DNA from: an uncultured Lachnospiraceae bacterium
GTDB taxonomy: Bacteria > Bacillota_A > Clostridia > Lachnospirales > Lachnospiraceae
Assembly: GCA_951801245.1 (NCBI GenBank)
Contig: CATOMC010000002.1
Span: 1 to 64,000 of the forward strand
Direction of reading: 5' to 3'
DNA: 64,000 bases
The notes under the pieces were generated by a model. That model saw only the letters and a list, made by a program, of their open reading frames with translations. It ran no database searches and was not told the origin of the DNA. Positions within the stretch are counted from its first letter, which is position 1. Every line of letters begins with the position of its first letter. Shown piece after piece: positions 1-8,505 of the stretch. The position numbers and the translations under genes were made by a program.

Positions 1-44
1 CTGACATCCTCGATGATCTCCATCCATTCCAGTAACTGCTCCAT
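1..44 (-). CDS. 5' stub of an unidentified gene running off the left edge
   Basis: Reading the minus strand from position 44 gives an ATG followed by an open frame MEQLLEWMEIIEDV that leaves the window. A purine-rich stretch reading GGAGATGGGA on the minus strand sits just before the ATG and could be its ribosome binding site. Only 14 residues are visible, so no function can be named. It would diverge from the bgl remnant. Confidence 0.35.
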   Translation of the reverse strand, partial: MEQLLEWMEIIEDV

Positions 45-182
45 ATTCCCATCTCCGTTTTTATTTTCATTATAACGGATAGTGGAGTAATTTGTTCACA
101 TTTTATTTACTCATGCGTTTGTCGTGCAATGTGCCAGCGATGATGAAATTCATTCCTCATCACTGCTAAATGCAGAAAGAAA

Positions 183-211
183 TTGACAGATATATGTTTG
201 TGTGATACACT
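183..211 (+). promoter_or_regulatory. Sigma-A-type promoter of the bgl remnant
   Basis: A perfect -35 TTGACA (183-188) is followed after 17 bp by TACACT (206-211). It lies about 35 bp upstream of the antiterminator element and is the only good promoter before the licT fragment. Bases 45-182 hold no gene that I can see. Confidence 0.6.
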
Positions 212-242
212 TTTTACAGATTTAAACGAATGACTCCATCAA

Positions 243-274
243 GCTTGTGACTATTTGATAGGCAAGACTTGAAA
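243..274 (+). promoter_or_regulatory. RAT-like RNA antiterminator element (LicT/BglG target)
   Basis: The sequence has the layout of the ribonucleic antiterminator bound by BglG/LicT proteins: a TTGTGACT block, a short loop, then AGGCAAGACTTGAAA. This resembles the family pattern GGNTTGTTACTG...GGCAAAACC. Its 3' side (from 264) is also the 5' arm of the following terminator, the arrangement needed for mutually exclusive folding. Matched from memory of the pattern, not by covariance search. Confidence 0.65.
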
Positions 275-317
275 TTACATGTTTACTTTTGTATGCATGT
301 AAGGGGGTCTTTTTTTT
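264..317 (+). terminator. Leader terminator overlapping the RAT element
   Basis: AAGAC (264-268) plus TTACATG (275-281) can pair with CATGTAA (296-302) plus GTCTT (307-311), and a run of eight T follows. The stem has an internal loop. It lies between the promoter and the licT remnant, so transcription would stop here unless antiterminator protein stabilised the RAT fold. Confidence 0.65.
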
Positions 318-352
318 ATCCTCAAACGGCGAAAGGGTATGGTTGGAAACAT

Positions 353-1750
<1,398 letters not shown>

Positions 1751-1805
1751 TGCCTGTCTTGGTGCCTTGGGTCGAAAGGTCAGTTGAATTGTTTGCAAAA
1801 TACTG

Positions 1806-1835
1806 TTGAAGAAAAAGAGTCCGGCATGATATAAT
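1806..1835 (+). promoter_or_regulatory. Probable ychF promoter
   Basis: TTGAAG (1806-1811), an 18-bp spacer and a perfect TATAAT (1830-1835) lie about 60 bp before ychF. The -10 box is inside the loop of the inverted repeat at 1811-1860. Confidence 0.5.
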
Positions 1836-1860
1836 ATAAAATCGTGTTGGACTCTTTTTC
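1811..1860 (+). terminator. Perfect 12-bp inverted repeat, likely terminator after the bgl remnant
   Basis: GAAAAAGAGTCC (1811-1822) is exactly complementary to GGACTCTTTTTC (1849-1860), with a 26-bp loop. Each strand ends the stem in a T-rich tract, so it can act in both directions. It encloses the -10 box of the putative ychF promoter. Confidence 0.6.
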
Positions 1861-1893
1861 AAAGTATGGTTTTTAAGGAGGATATATAGAAAA

Positions 1894-2991
1894 ATGAAAC
1901 TCGGCATCATCGGCCTCCCCAACGTAGGCAAAAGTACTCTTTTTAATTCCCTGACAAAAGCAGGCGCGGAATCAGCCAATTATCCGTTCTGCACCATTGA
2001 TCCCAATATCGGCATTGTTCCGGTACCGGATGAGAGACTGAAACTTCTTGGAGACATGTATCATTCAAGGAAAGTGACCCCTGCCACCATCGAGTTTGTG
2101 GATATTGCAGGTCTCGTCAAGGGAGCGTCCAAGGGTGAGGGGCTTGGAAATCAGTTCTTGAGTAATATCAGGGAAGTAGACGCCATCGTTCATGTGGTGC
2201 GCTGCTTTGAGGATTCCAATATTGTGCATGTGGACGGTTCAATCGATCCTTTGCGTGACATTGAGACGATCAATCTGGAATTGATTTTTTCCGATATGGA
2301 AATACTGGACAGAAGGATCGCCAAGACAGCCAAAGCCGCCAAGATGGATAAGACACTGGCGAAGGAACTGGAACTTTTGGAGCGGTTGAAAGCGCATCTG
2401 GAAGAAGGCAGACTGGCCAGAGGGTTTGAGGTATCTGACGAAGATGAGCAGGCGTGGCTTACATCCTATAATCTGTTGACATATAAACCGGTGATTTTCG
2501 CGGCCAACGTGGCGGAAGAAGATTTGTCTGATGACGGCGCATCCAATGCGGGTGTAGCGAAAGTCAAAGAGTTTGCACAGTCTGACGGCAGTGAGGTTTT
2601 TGTCATTTGTGCCCAGATAGAACAGGAGATCGCGGAACTGGATGAGGAAGAGACAGCTATGTTCTTAGAGGATCTGGGACTGTCTGAGTCAGGACTGCAG
2701 AAGCTGATCCGGGCCAGTTACAGACTGCTTGGACTGATGAGTTTCCTTACGGCGGGAGAGGATGAGACCAGGGCATGGACCATTAAGATCGGCACCAGGG
2801 CGCCTCAGGCGGCAGGTAAGATACACACGGACTTTGAGAGAGGTTTTATCAAAGCGGAGGTGGTTAATTACAAGGATCTTCTGGAGCAGGGTTCCCTCGC
2901 GGCGGCCAGAGAGAAAGGGCTTGTCGGGATGGAAGGCAAGGACTACGTGGTGCAGGACGGGGATGTGATTCTGTTTAGGTTTAACGTCTAG
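1894..2991 (+). CDS. ychF: Redox-regulated ATPase YchF (OLA1 family)
   Basis: A translation-associated P-loop protein of the Obg family that prefers ATP over GTP and binds ribosomes. The 365 residues match the family's normal length. The P-loop GLPNVGKST is at residues 6-14, the G3 region DIAGLVKGASKGEG near 69-82, and the NVAE motif, which replaces the GTP-specific NKxD, near 204. A C-terminal TGS domain holds GTRAPQAAGKIHTDFERGF. A strong AAGGAGG ribosome binding site precedes the ATG. It is transcribed from its own promoter and is followed at 58 bp by lgt. Assignment is secure. Confidence 0.97.
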   Translation: MKLGIIGLPNVGKSTLFNSLTKAGAESANYPFCTIDPNIGIVPVPDERLKLLGDMYHSRKVTPATIEFVDIAGLVKGASKGEGLGNQFLSNIREVDAIVHVVRCFEDSNIVHVDGSIDPLRDIETINLELIFSDMEILDRRIAKTAKAAKMDKTLAKELELLERLKAHLEEGRLARGFEVSDEDEQAWLTSYNLLTYKPVIFAANVAEEDLSDDGASNAGVAKVKEFAQSDGSEVFVICAQIEQEIAELDEEETAMFLEDLGLSESGLQKLIRASYRLLGLMSFLTAGEDETRAWTIKIGTRAPQAAGKIHTDFERGFIKAEVVNYKDLLEQGSLAAAREKGLVGMEGKDYVVQDGDVILFRFNV

Positions 2992-3006
2992 TGTGAGAAG
3001 TACTTC
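2989..3006 (+). repeat. 18-bp repeat copy 1, starting at the ychF stop codon
   Basis: TAGTGTGAGAAGTACTTC begins with the ychF stop codon and occurs again at 63922-63939, where it begins with the feoA stop codon. In this copy, 2993-3010 also form a near-perfect palindrome (GTGAGAAG/TACTTCTTAC). Confidence 0.6.
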
Positions 3007-3048
3007 TTACACCGCGGTCAGCACGAGACAGAAAGGTACGGACATAAC

Positions 3049-3957
3049 ATGCAGGATATGATGGACAAGATGGATATAGCGTTCCCGCATCTGGGAATCT
3101 ATCTTGAAAATGTGCCAAAAAGTTTCAGTATTTTTGGTTTTGAGATTGCCTTTTATGGCGTGATCATAGGGATCGGGGTGCTCTGCGGGGTGCTTCTTGC
3201 GGCATATGTGGCCAAGAAGGAGAAGTTTGATGTAGATATAATCTGGGATTTTGCGATTTACGCGATCATCTTTTCGATTGTGGGAGCGAGGATCTATTAT
3301 GTGGTCTTTGCCTGGGACAGGTATAAGGATAATCTGCTCAGTATCTTGCAGCTACGCAATGGCGGCCTGGCCATTTATGGCGGCGTGATTGCGGCATTTA
3401 CCACATTGTTTGTATATTGTAAAGTGAAAAAATGCAGTTTCCTGCAGATCGCAGATATCTGCGTGCCCGGCCTGGTGCTGGGGCAGGTGATCGGCCGGTG
3501 GGGCAATTTCATGAACCGGGAAGTGTTCGGGGAATATACGGATTCGCTCCTGGCCATGCGTCTGCCGGTGGAGATGGTTCGGGCAGGAGATATATCCGAA
3601 AAGATAGCCGCTCATATGGCGGAAGGCACGAATTATATACAAGTGCATCCTACCTTCTTATATGAGAGTCTGTGGAATCTGGTATTGCTTTTTATCATGC
3701 TCTTCTACAGACGATATAAGAAATTCGAGGGAGAACAGACGCTGCTTTATCTTGGCGGTTACGGACTGGGACGAGCCTGGATCGAAGGGATCCGGACGGA
3801 CACGCTCTTTATCCCCCACACAACGATAGCGGTGTCACAGGTGCTTGCCATCGTACTTTTTGTCGGATCGCTTTTCGCGGATCTTATCATCCGCCAGCGC
3901 ATCAGGCGCACAACAACACCCACGGTAAGTGTAGGAAGCACTACAGATACCAAATAA
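3049..3957 (+). CDS. lgt: Prolipoprotein diacylglyceryl transferase
   Basis: Lgt moves the diacylglyceryl group of phosphatidylglycerol to the lipobox cysteine of prolipoproteins, the first step in lipoprotein maturation at the membrane. The 302 residues contain about seven membrane segments. The family signature is seen as GQVIGRWGNFMNREVFG near residues 144-160, along with the preceding GGLAIYGGVI. A second ATG nine bases downstream is an alternative start. The tail after the last helix is short, polar and Thr-rich. Lies between ychF and the division cluster and is closed by a strong terminator. Confidence 0.95.
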   Translation: MQDMMDKMDIAFPHLGIYLENVPKSFSIFGFEIAFYGVIIGIGVLCGVLLAAYVAKKEKFDVDIIWDFAIYAIIFSIVGARIYYVVFAWDRYKDNLLSILQLRNGGLAIYGGVIAAFTTLFVYCKVKKCSFLQIADICVPGLVLGQVIGRWGNFMNREVFGEYTDSLLAMRLPVEMVRAGDISEKIAAHMAEGTNYIQVHPTFLYESLWNLVLLFIMLFYRRYKKFEGEQTLLYLGGYGLGRAWIEGIRTDTLFIPHTTIAVSQVLAIVLFVGSLFADLIIRQRIRRTTTPTVSVGSTTDTK

Positions 3958-3976
3958 ATAAGGAAAAAGAGGATTC

Positions 3977-4020
3977 ACCCTCTGTACATTTTGAGATGTA
4001 CAGGGGGTATTTTTATTTTG
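3977..4020 (+). terminator. Rho-independent terminator after lgt
   Basis: ACCCTCTGTACAT (3977-3989) pairs with ATGTACAGGGGGT (3996-4008), allowing one G-T pair, and a T-rich tract follows. It separates lgt from the division cluster. Confidence 0.85.
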
Positions 4021-4039
4021 TCCTTTTTCCAAATTCTCC

Positions 4040-4068
4040 TTGCAATCTACCCTGCATTAGTATAAAAT
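4040..4068 (+). promoter_or_regulatory. Promoter of the division/cell-wall cluster
   Basis: TTGCAA (4040-4045), a 17-bp spacer and TAAAAT (4063-4068) directly precede the MraZ boxes. Transcription would start about where the first box lies. Confidence 0.5.
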
Positions 4069-4075
4069 TAGAGTA

Positions 4076-4112
4076 AAAGTGGTGGAAAGTGGAATGAAGT
4101 GGAGTAAAGTGG
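4076..4112 (+). promoter_or_regulatory. MraZ operator: four AAAGTGG boxes at 10-bp spacing
   Basis: AAAGTGG (4076), AAAGTGG (4086), GAAGTGG (4096) and AAAGTGG (4106) each carry a three-base spacer, giving a strict 10-bp period. MraZ is known to bind tandem short boxes of this type upstream of its own operon. They sit just downstream of the -10 box, so bound MraZ would block initiation. An inverted copy, CCACTTT, lies at 4153-4159. Confidence 0.8.
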
Positions 4113-4154
4113 TTGAAAAACTCCAAAACAGACCTCCGTTTTCCGTGGCAGACC

Positions 4155-4200
4155 ACTTTCTTTTTGAGAAAGTAAGAACACGAAACGGTCCGCAGGACCG
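4155..4200 (+). promoter_or_regulatory. Two hairpins in the mraZ leader
   Basis: ACTTTCT (4155-4161) pairs perfectly with AGAAAGT (4167-4173), and CGGTCC (4186-4191) with GGACCG (4195-4200). Neither is followed by a T run. They give the division operon a structured leader of about 150 nt; the role is unknown. Confidence 0.5.
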
Positions 4201-4225
4201 ATGCGTCAGGGCAGGGTGATTGCAT

Positions 4226-4657
4226 ATGTTCATGGGAGAATACAATCACACAATCGATACCAAGGGCAGGCTGATCGTTCCTTCCAAATTCAGGGAGACG
4301 CTGGGAGATTCCTTCGTTGTAACAAAAGGACTGGACGGATGCCTGTTTGTGTATGATAATGTAGAATGGAGTATTTTTGAGGAGAAGCTAAGAACGCTGC
4401 CCATCACCAATAAGGAAGCCAGGAAATTCGTAAGGTTTTTTCTGGCAGGAGCAACAGAAGCGGAAGTAGATAAGCAGGGACGTATTTTGATACCGAATGT
4501 GCTGCGGGAGTTTGCCGGGCTGAACAAGGATGTAGTCCTGATCGGTGTGGGAAGCAGAATAGAAATCTGGAGCAGAGAACGCTTAGACGGCGTGGAAGCC
4601 GGTGAAGATATGGACGAGATCGCAGAACATATGGCGCAGCTCGGTCTCGGAATCTAG
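4226..4657 (+). CDS. mraZ: Transcriptional regulator MraZ
   Basis: MraZ is a DNA-binding protein of the AbrB/SpoVT-like fold with two MraZ repeats. It controls the division and cell-wall operon. The 143 residues match the family exactly. The first repeat begins [17 protein letters not shown] and the second holds [12 protein letters not shown] near residue 80. I start it at ATG 4226 (MFMGEYNH), as in other Clostridia, rather than at the upstream TTG 4220; AGGGTG lies at the right distance. The four AAAGTGG boxes upstream are its likely operator, so it probably controls its own expression. rsmH follows after 21 bp. Confidence 0.95.
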   Translation: MFMGEYNHTIDTKGRLIVPSKFRETLGDSFVVTKGLDGCLFVYDNVEWSIFEEKLRTLPITNKEARKFVRFFLAGATEAEVDKQGRILIPNVLREFAGLNKDVVLIGVGSRIEIWSRERLDGVEAGEDMDEIAEHMAQLGLGI

Positions 4658-4678
4658 TACACTAGGAGAAGACGACAG

Positions 4679-5623
4679 ATGGAATTTAAGCATACTTCGG
4701 TGCTTCTGAAAGAAACAATAGAGAATCTGGATATTAAGCCAGAGGGCATTTATGTGGACGGGACGTTGGGAGGCGGCGGACATGCCAGTGAGGTGGCGGC
4801 AAGGCTGCAGGGAGCGGGCAGATTGATCGGCATCGATCAGGATGAGGATGCCATTGAGGCGGCGGGAAAGCGCCTTATGCCTTACGGGGAGCGCGTCACG
4901 CTTATCCGGGATAATTACAGTAATATGAGACAGGCCCTGAAACGAATCGGTATTGAGCAAGTGGACGGTATCGTTTTGGATCTGGGAGTTTCTTCTTTTC
5001 AATTGGATAATGTGGAAAGAGGGTTTTCCTATAAATATGATACGGATCTGGACATGCGGATGGATACAAGACAGAGCCTGAATGCCAAAGAGATCATCAA
5101 TGAGTATTCGGAATCGGATCTGTACCGGATCATCAGGGACTATGGCGAAGAGCAGTTTGCCAGGAATATAGCAAAGCATATCGTGCAGGCCAGAATGGAC
5201 AAGCCGGTGGAGACGACAGGGCAGTTGTGCGAGATCATCAAGGCGGCGATACCGGCCAGGATGCGGGCTGTGGGCGGACATCCTGCGAAACGGACGTTTC
5301 AGGCAGTCAGGATAGAATGTAACAGGGAGTTGGAGGTGTTAAAAGATTCCCTGGATGATTTGATCGATATGCTTCGTCCGGGCGGAAGGCTGTGCATTAT
5401 CACCTTTCATTCCCTGGAGGACAGAATTGTCAAATCGGCTTTTCGTAAAAATGAGAATCCCTGCACCTGCCCGCCGGATTTTCCGGTGTGCGTGTGCGGA
5501 CAAGTTTCGAAGGGGAAAGTGATAACCAGAAAGCCCATTCTTCCCTCCACGGAAGAGGTGGCAGCTAATAAGAGGGCTAAGAGCGCTAAACTGCGCGTAT
5601 TTAGTAAAACAGAGGGGAAATAA
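4679..5623 (+). CDS. rsmH: 16S rRNA (cytosine(1402)-N4)-methyltransferase
   Basis: RsmH (MraW) uses S-adenosylmethionine to methylate N4 of C1402 in the 16S rRNA decoding centre. The 314 residues are typical. The SAM site is seen in [13 protein letters not shown] near residues 26-38; [10 protein letters not shown] near 101 and [15 protein letters not shown] near 238 are further family blocks. The C-terminal KPILPS and [10 protein letters not shown] stretches are also characteristic. Second gene of the division cluster, and almost certainly co-transcribed with ftsL, which starts 6 bp downstream. Confidence 0.97.
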   Translation: MEFKHTSVLLKETIENLDIKPEGIYVDGTLGGGGHASEVAARLQGAGRLIGIDQDEDAIEAAGKRLMPYGERVTLIRDNYSNMRQALKRIGIEQVDGIVLDLGVSSFQLDNVERGFSYKYDTDLDMRMDTRQSLNAKEIINEYSESDLYRIIRDYGEEQFARNIAKHIVQARMDKPVETTGQLCEIIKAAIPARMRAVGGHPAKRTFQAVRIECNRELEVLKDSLDDLIDMLRPGGRLCIITFHSLEDRIVKSAFRKNENPCTCPPDFPVCVCGQVSKGKVITRKPILPSTEEVAANKRAKSAKLRVFSKTEGK

Positions 5624-5629
5624 CAGTTT

Positions 5630-6130
5630 ATGGCAGCGACACAGAGAAACGCGAACTTAAGAGCGGGCCATAATCGTACAGCCGACAGGCGCAGGCAATA
5701 TTATGTGCAGGGCAGTACGGTAAGAAAGCTGGACGTGACTGAGGAGATCAGAAGACGTCCGAAGCCAAGGGTCAATAACAATACCATCAGAAAAAACCGT
5801 GAGAAAGCGAAACATATGAGCATCGGTTATGTGATGTTTTTGTTTGTTGCGCTGGTGGCGACAGGCATCATCCTGATTTATTACGTTGGACTGCAGTCAG
5901 ATATTACGAACAGTGTTAAGAATATCTCCACACTGGAGAGAGAGTTAAATGATCTTAAGGTTGCAAATGATGAGGAATATAGTAGAATAACAAGTAGTAT
6001 CGATCTGGAGGAGATTAGGCGGGTCGCAATCCAGGAATTGGGAATGCAGTATGCAACCCAGGGACAGATTATATCTTTTGCCAGTGAAAATAATGATTAT
6101 GTCAAGCAGATGGCGGAAATCCCTCATTGA
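5630..6130 (+). CDS. ftsL: Cell division protein FtsL-like
   Basis: A bitopic membrane protein in the FtsL position. Residues 1-62 are a basic cytoplasmic region rich in Arg and Asn. One membrane helix follows near 64-86 (YVMFLFVALVATGIILIYY), then an extracytoplasmic coiled-coil stretch (NISTLERELNDLKVANDEEY). FtsL partners DivIB and DivIC to activate septal peptidoglycan synthesis. The sequence is poorly conserved in this family, so the call rests on topology, length (166 aa) and position between rsmH and the division PBP. The long basic N-terminus is larger than in Bacillus. Confidence 0.85.
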   Translation: MAATQRNANLRAGHNRTADRRRQYYVQGSTVRKLDVTEEIRRRPKPRVNNNTIRKNREKAKHMSIGYVMFLFVALVATGIILIYYVGLQSDITNSVKNISTLERELNDLKVANDEEYSRITSSIDLEEIRRVAIQELGMQYATQGQIISFASENNDYVKQMAEIPH

Positions 6131-6159
6131 GGTTATATGAGGATGAAGTAGGTGATTGA

Positions 6160-8433
6160 TTGAGCAATCGGAAAAATACCATCAACAGATTTACCATTAA
6201 AATGCAAAAGAAGCTGTTGTTGTTGTTTGTGTTTATATTGGCAGCTTTTGTGGGACTCAGCATAAGATTATTTCTGATCAACAGGGATAACGGAGAGGAC
6301 TATAAGAAACAGGTATTGTCGCAGCAGGAGTATGACTCTACGACAATACCTTTTAAACGTGGTGAAATCGTGGACTCTAACGGCACGGTTCTGGCTGTCA
6401 GCAATAAGGTCTATAATGTCATTCTGGATGCGAATCTGCTGATGCAGGATGAAAAGAATCTGGAACCGACTTTAAGCGCCCTCAAAAAAATCTTTAACAT
6501 TGATTCTTCTGCCATCAGAACTTATATTGCAGAACATCCCAATTCGGCCTATTATGTGATGGCCAAGCGGGTGGAATATGAGAAAAAGGTGGCTTTTGAA
6601 GAACTGCAAAAAGACCCTGAACAGGGCAAAAATATTAAGGGCGTCTGGTTTGAGGACGAGTACAGAAGAGAGTATCCCAACGGATCGCTTGCCTGCGATG
6701 TGATTGGGTTTACGACCAGTGACAACGTAGGGACCTATGGTCTGGAAGAATATTACAATGATATTCTGTGCGGTACCAACGGACGGGAATACGGTTATCT
6801 GAACGATGATTCCACACTGGAACGCACCACGATCCCGGCAAGGGACGGGTATAATATTCAGACCACGATCGATGCCAATATTCAGGCTATCGTAGAGAAG
6901 TATCTGAAAGCGTTTAATGAAGAGTATAAAGATAGTGCCAGACCCGGAAACGGGGCCGAGAATGTAGGCTGTATCATCATGGAAGTAAATACGGGAAATG
7001 TGCTGGCAATGGCGGATTATCCCAATTACGATTTGAACGATACCAGAAACAAGCAGAATCTGATCGGGATGCCCCTTCTGGATAAGGATGGCAAAAAGGT
7101 GAAGCCGACGGAAGTAGTGACCCAGGAAGCACTTGATGCCATGAATGACGAAGTGATGTATCAGCATCTCAATGCACTCTGGAAAAATCATTGTATCGTG
7201 GATTCCTATGAACCGGGATCCGTATCGAAGCCTTTTACGGTGGCGGCGGCGATCGAGAGCGGATCGATCACCGGCAATGAGACTTATCTTTGTGAAGGTA
7301 AACTGCATGTGGGCGATCATAACATCAAATGCCATCAGATCTTTGGCGACGGCAGGATTTCTGTTCAGGAGGGGATCGAGCGCTCCTGTAACGTGGTGTT
7401 GATGAATGTGGCCTTTGCACTTGGTAAAGAGCAGTTTGTGGATTATCAGCATCTGTTCGGTTTCGGCCTTAAGACCAATATCGATCTGGCGGGAGAATCC
7501 CGTACGGACAGGGTAGTGTATGATAAGAATACGATCGGGCCGACGGAACTGGCGACCAATTCCTTCGGGCAGGGTTTCAATGCAACGATGATCCAGGTGG
7601 CGGCAGGGTTTTGTTCGCTGATCAATGGTGGTTATTATTATGAACCCCATGTGGTGAGCAGGATAACGACGGCGGACGGCGCCACCATAGAGAACATAGA
7701 ACCCCGTGTATTGAAGCAGACAATCTCCAATTCCACCAGTGAAACGATCAAAGAGTTCTGTAATACGGTAGTGACGGGAGAACATGGTACCGGCCACACG
7801 GCCAGACCTGCCGGCTATATGATCGGCGGTAAGACAGGGACGGCGGAGACCCTTCCCCGCGGTAACCGTGAATACGTGGTATCCTTCATGGGCTATGCGC
7901 CGGCAGATGATCCACAGATCGTGATTTATGTGGTGGTGGACAGGCCCAATGCGCCGCAGCAGGATGATGCCAAATATGCCACCCGGATCGTACGCAAGAT
8001 TTTGACGGAAGTGCTTCCCTATCTGAATATTTTCATGACAGAGGAGCTGTCGGACAAGGAACGAGAGGAACTGGAAGAACTGCAGATTCAGATCCATCAG
8101 CCGCAGGATACCCAGGCGGAAGAATTGGACGAGGAAGGCAATCCCATAAGCCCGGAAGGAGAAGAGGGAACACAAGAGGAAGATAACCCTGAGGAGCCGC
8201 AAGAGGAGCCGGAAGATACGGCGGACCGTGAAGTGTGGAGAAGCTTTCCCAAAGACCCGGAAACGGGGTATCTGGTGGATCCTGCTACCGGTAATTTCTA
8301 TGATCCTGAACTGGGCACTTTGATTGGCGGCGGGAGTCTCATAGACGATGCAGCAGAAGGCACCGAAGAGGGCGAAGGTGATCCGGAGGGCGAAGGTACG
8401 CCGCAGGGCACTGAACCGGAAGGAACAGAATAG
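6160..8433 (+). CDS. Division-type class B penicillin-binding protein (FtsI/PbpB-like)
   Basis: A transpeptidase that cross-links septal peptidoglycan. One N-terminal membrane helix (LLLLFVFILAAFVGLSIRLF), a PBP dimerisation domain and a transpeptidase domain are visible. The active-site motifs are SVSK near residue 354, SCN near 409 and KTGT near 558. After the catalytic domain comes a tail of roughly 120 residues dominated by Glu, Pro and Gly, with a central stretch reading DPETGYLVDPATGNFYDPE. No PASTA domains are present. The TTG at 6160 is preceded by AGTAGGTGA and is the best start; an in-frame ATG at 6202 is an alternative. The neighbour downstream is a second class B PBP, as in the pbpB-spoVD pair of Bacillus. 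Confidence 0.93.
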   Translation: MSNRKNTINRFTIKMQKKLLLLFVFILAAFVGLSIRLFLINRDNGEDYKKQVLSQQEYDSTTIPFKRGEIVDSNGTVLAVSNKVYNVILDANLLMQDEKNLEPTLSALKKIFNIDSSAIRTYIAEHPNSAYYVMAKRVEYEKKVAFEELQKDPEQGKNIKGVWFEDEYRREYPNGSLACDVIGFTTSDNVGTYGLEEYYNDILCGTNGREYGYLNDDSTLERTTIPARDGYNIQTTIDANIQAIVEKYLKAFNEEYKDSARPGNGAENVGCIIMEVNTGNVLAMADYPNYDLNDTRNKQNLIGMPLLDKDGKKVKPTEVVTQEALDAMNDEVMYQHLNALWKNHCIVDSYEPGSVSKPFTVAAAIESGSITGNETYLCEGKLHVGDHNIKCHQIFGDGRISVQEGIERSCNVVLMNVAFALGKEQFVDYQHLFGFGLKTNIDLAGESRTDRVVYDKNTIGPTELATNSFGQGFNATMIQVAAGFCSLINGGYYYEPHVVSRITTADGATIENIEPRVLKQTISNSTSETIKEFCNTVVTGEHGTGHTARPAGYMIGGKTGTAETLPRGNREYVVSFMGYAPADDPQIVIYVVVDRPNAPQQDDAKYATRIVRKILTEVLPYLNIFMTEELSDKEREELEELQIQIHQPQDTQAEELDEEGNPISPEGEEGTQEEDNPEEPQEEPEDTADREVWRSFPKDPETGYLVDPATGNFYDPELGTLIGGGSLIDDAAEGTEEGEGDPEGEGTPQGTEPEGTE

Positions 8434-8450
8434 TAGAAGGGAATACGAAT

Positions 8451-8500
8451 AACCTCATAAAAACGGTAATAAATTATATTAATACCTTTTTGTGAGGTTT
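8451..8500 (+). promoter_or_regulatory. Stem-loop burying the ribosome binding site of the second PBP gene
   Basis: AACCTCA (8451-8457) pairs with TGAGGTT (8493-8499), and AAAA plus GGTA (to 8467) with TACC plus TTTT (8483-8490). The only ribosome binding site before ATG 8506 is GTGAGG (8492-8497), which is inside the 3' arm. The T-rich 3' side also makes it terminator-like. It is the only sizeable gap between the two PBP genes. Confidence 0.65.
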
Positions 8501-8505
8501 TCTAT

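Noticed and set aside
4076..4112. Short regular repeats looking like a miniature CRISPR
   Set aside because: Units of 7 bp with 3-bp spacers match MraZ operator boxes and lie in front of mraZ. No cas genes are present.
6472..8202. Open minus-strand frame of 576 codons opposite the first PBP gene
   Set aside because: It lies wholly antisense to a clear PBP gene, its translation is His/Arg/Ile-rich with no recognisable domain, and no start signals are seen. It is a shadow of codon bias.
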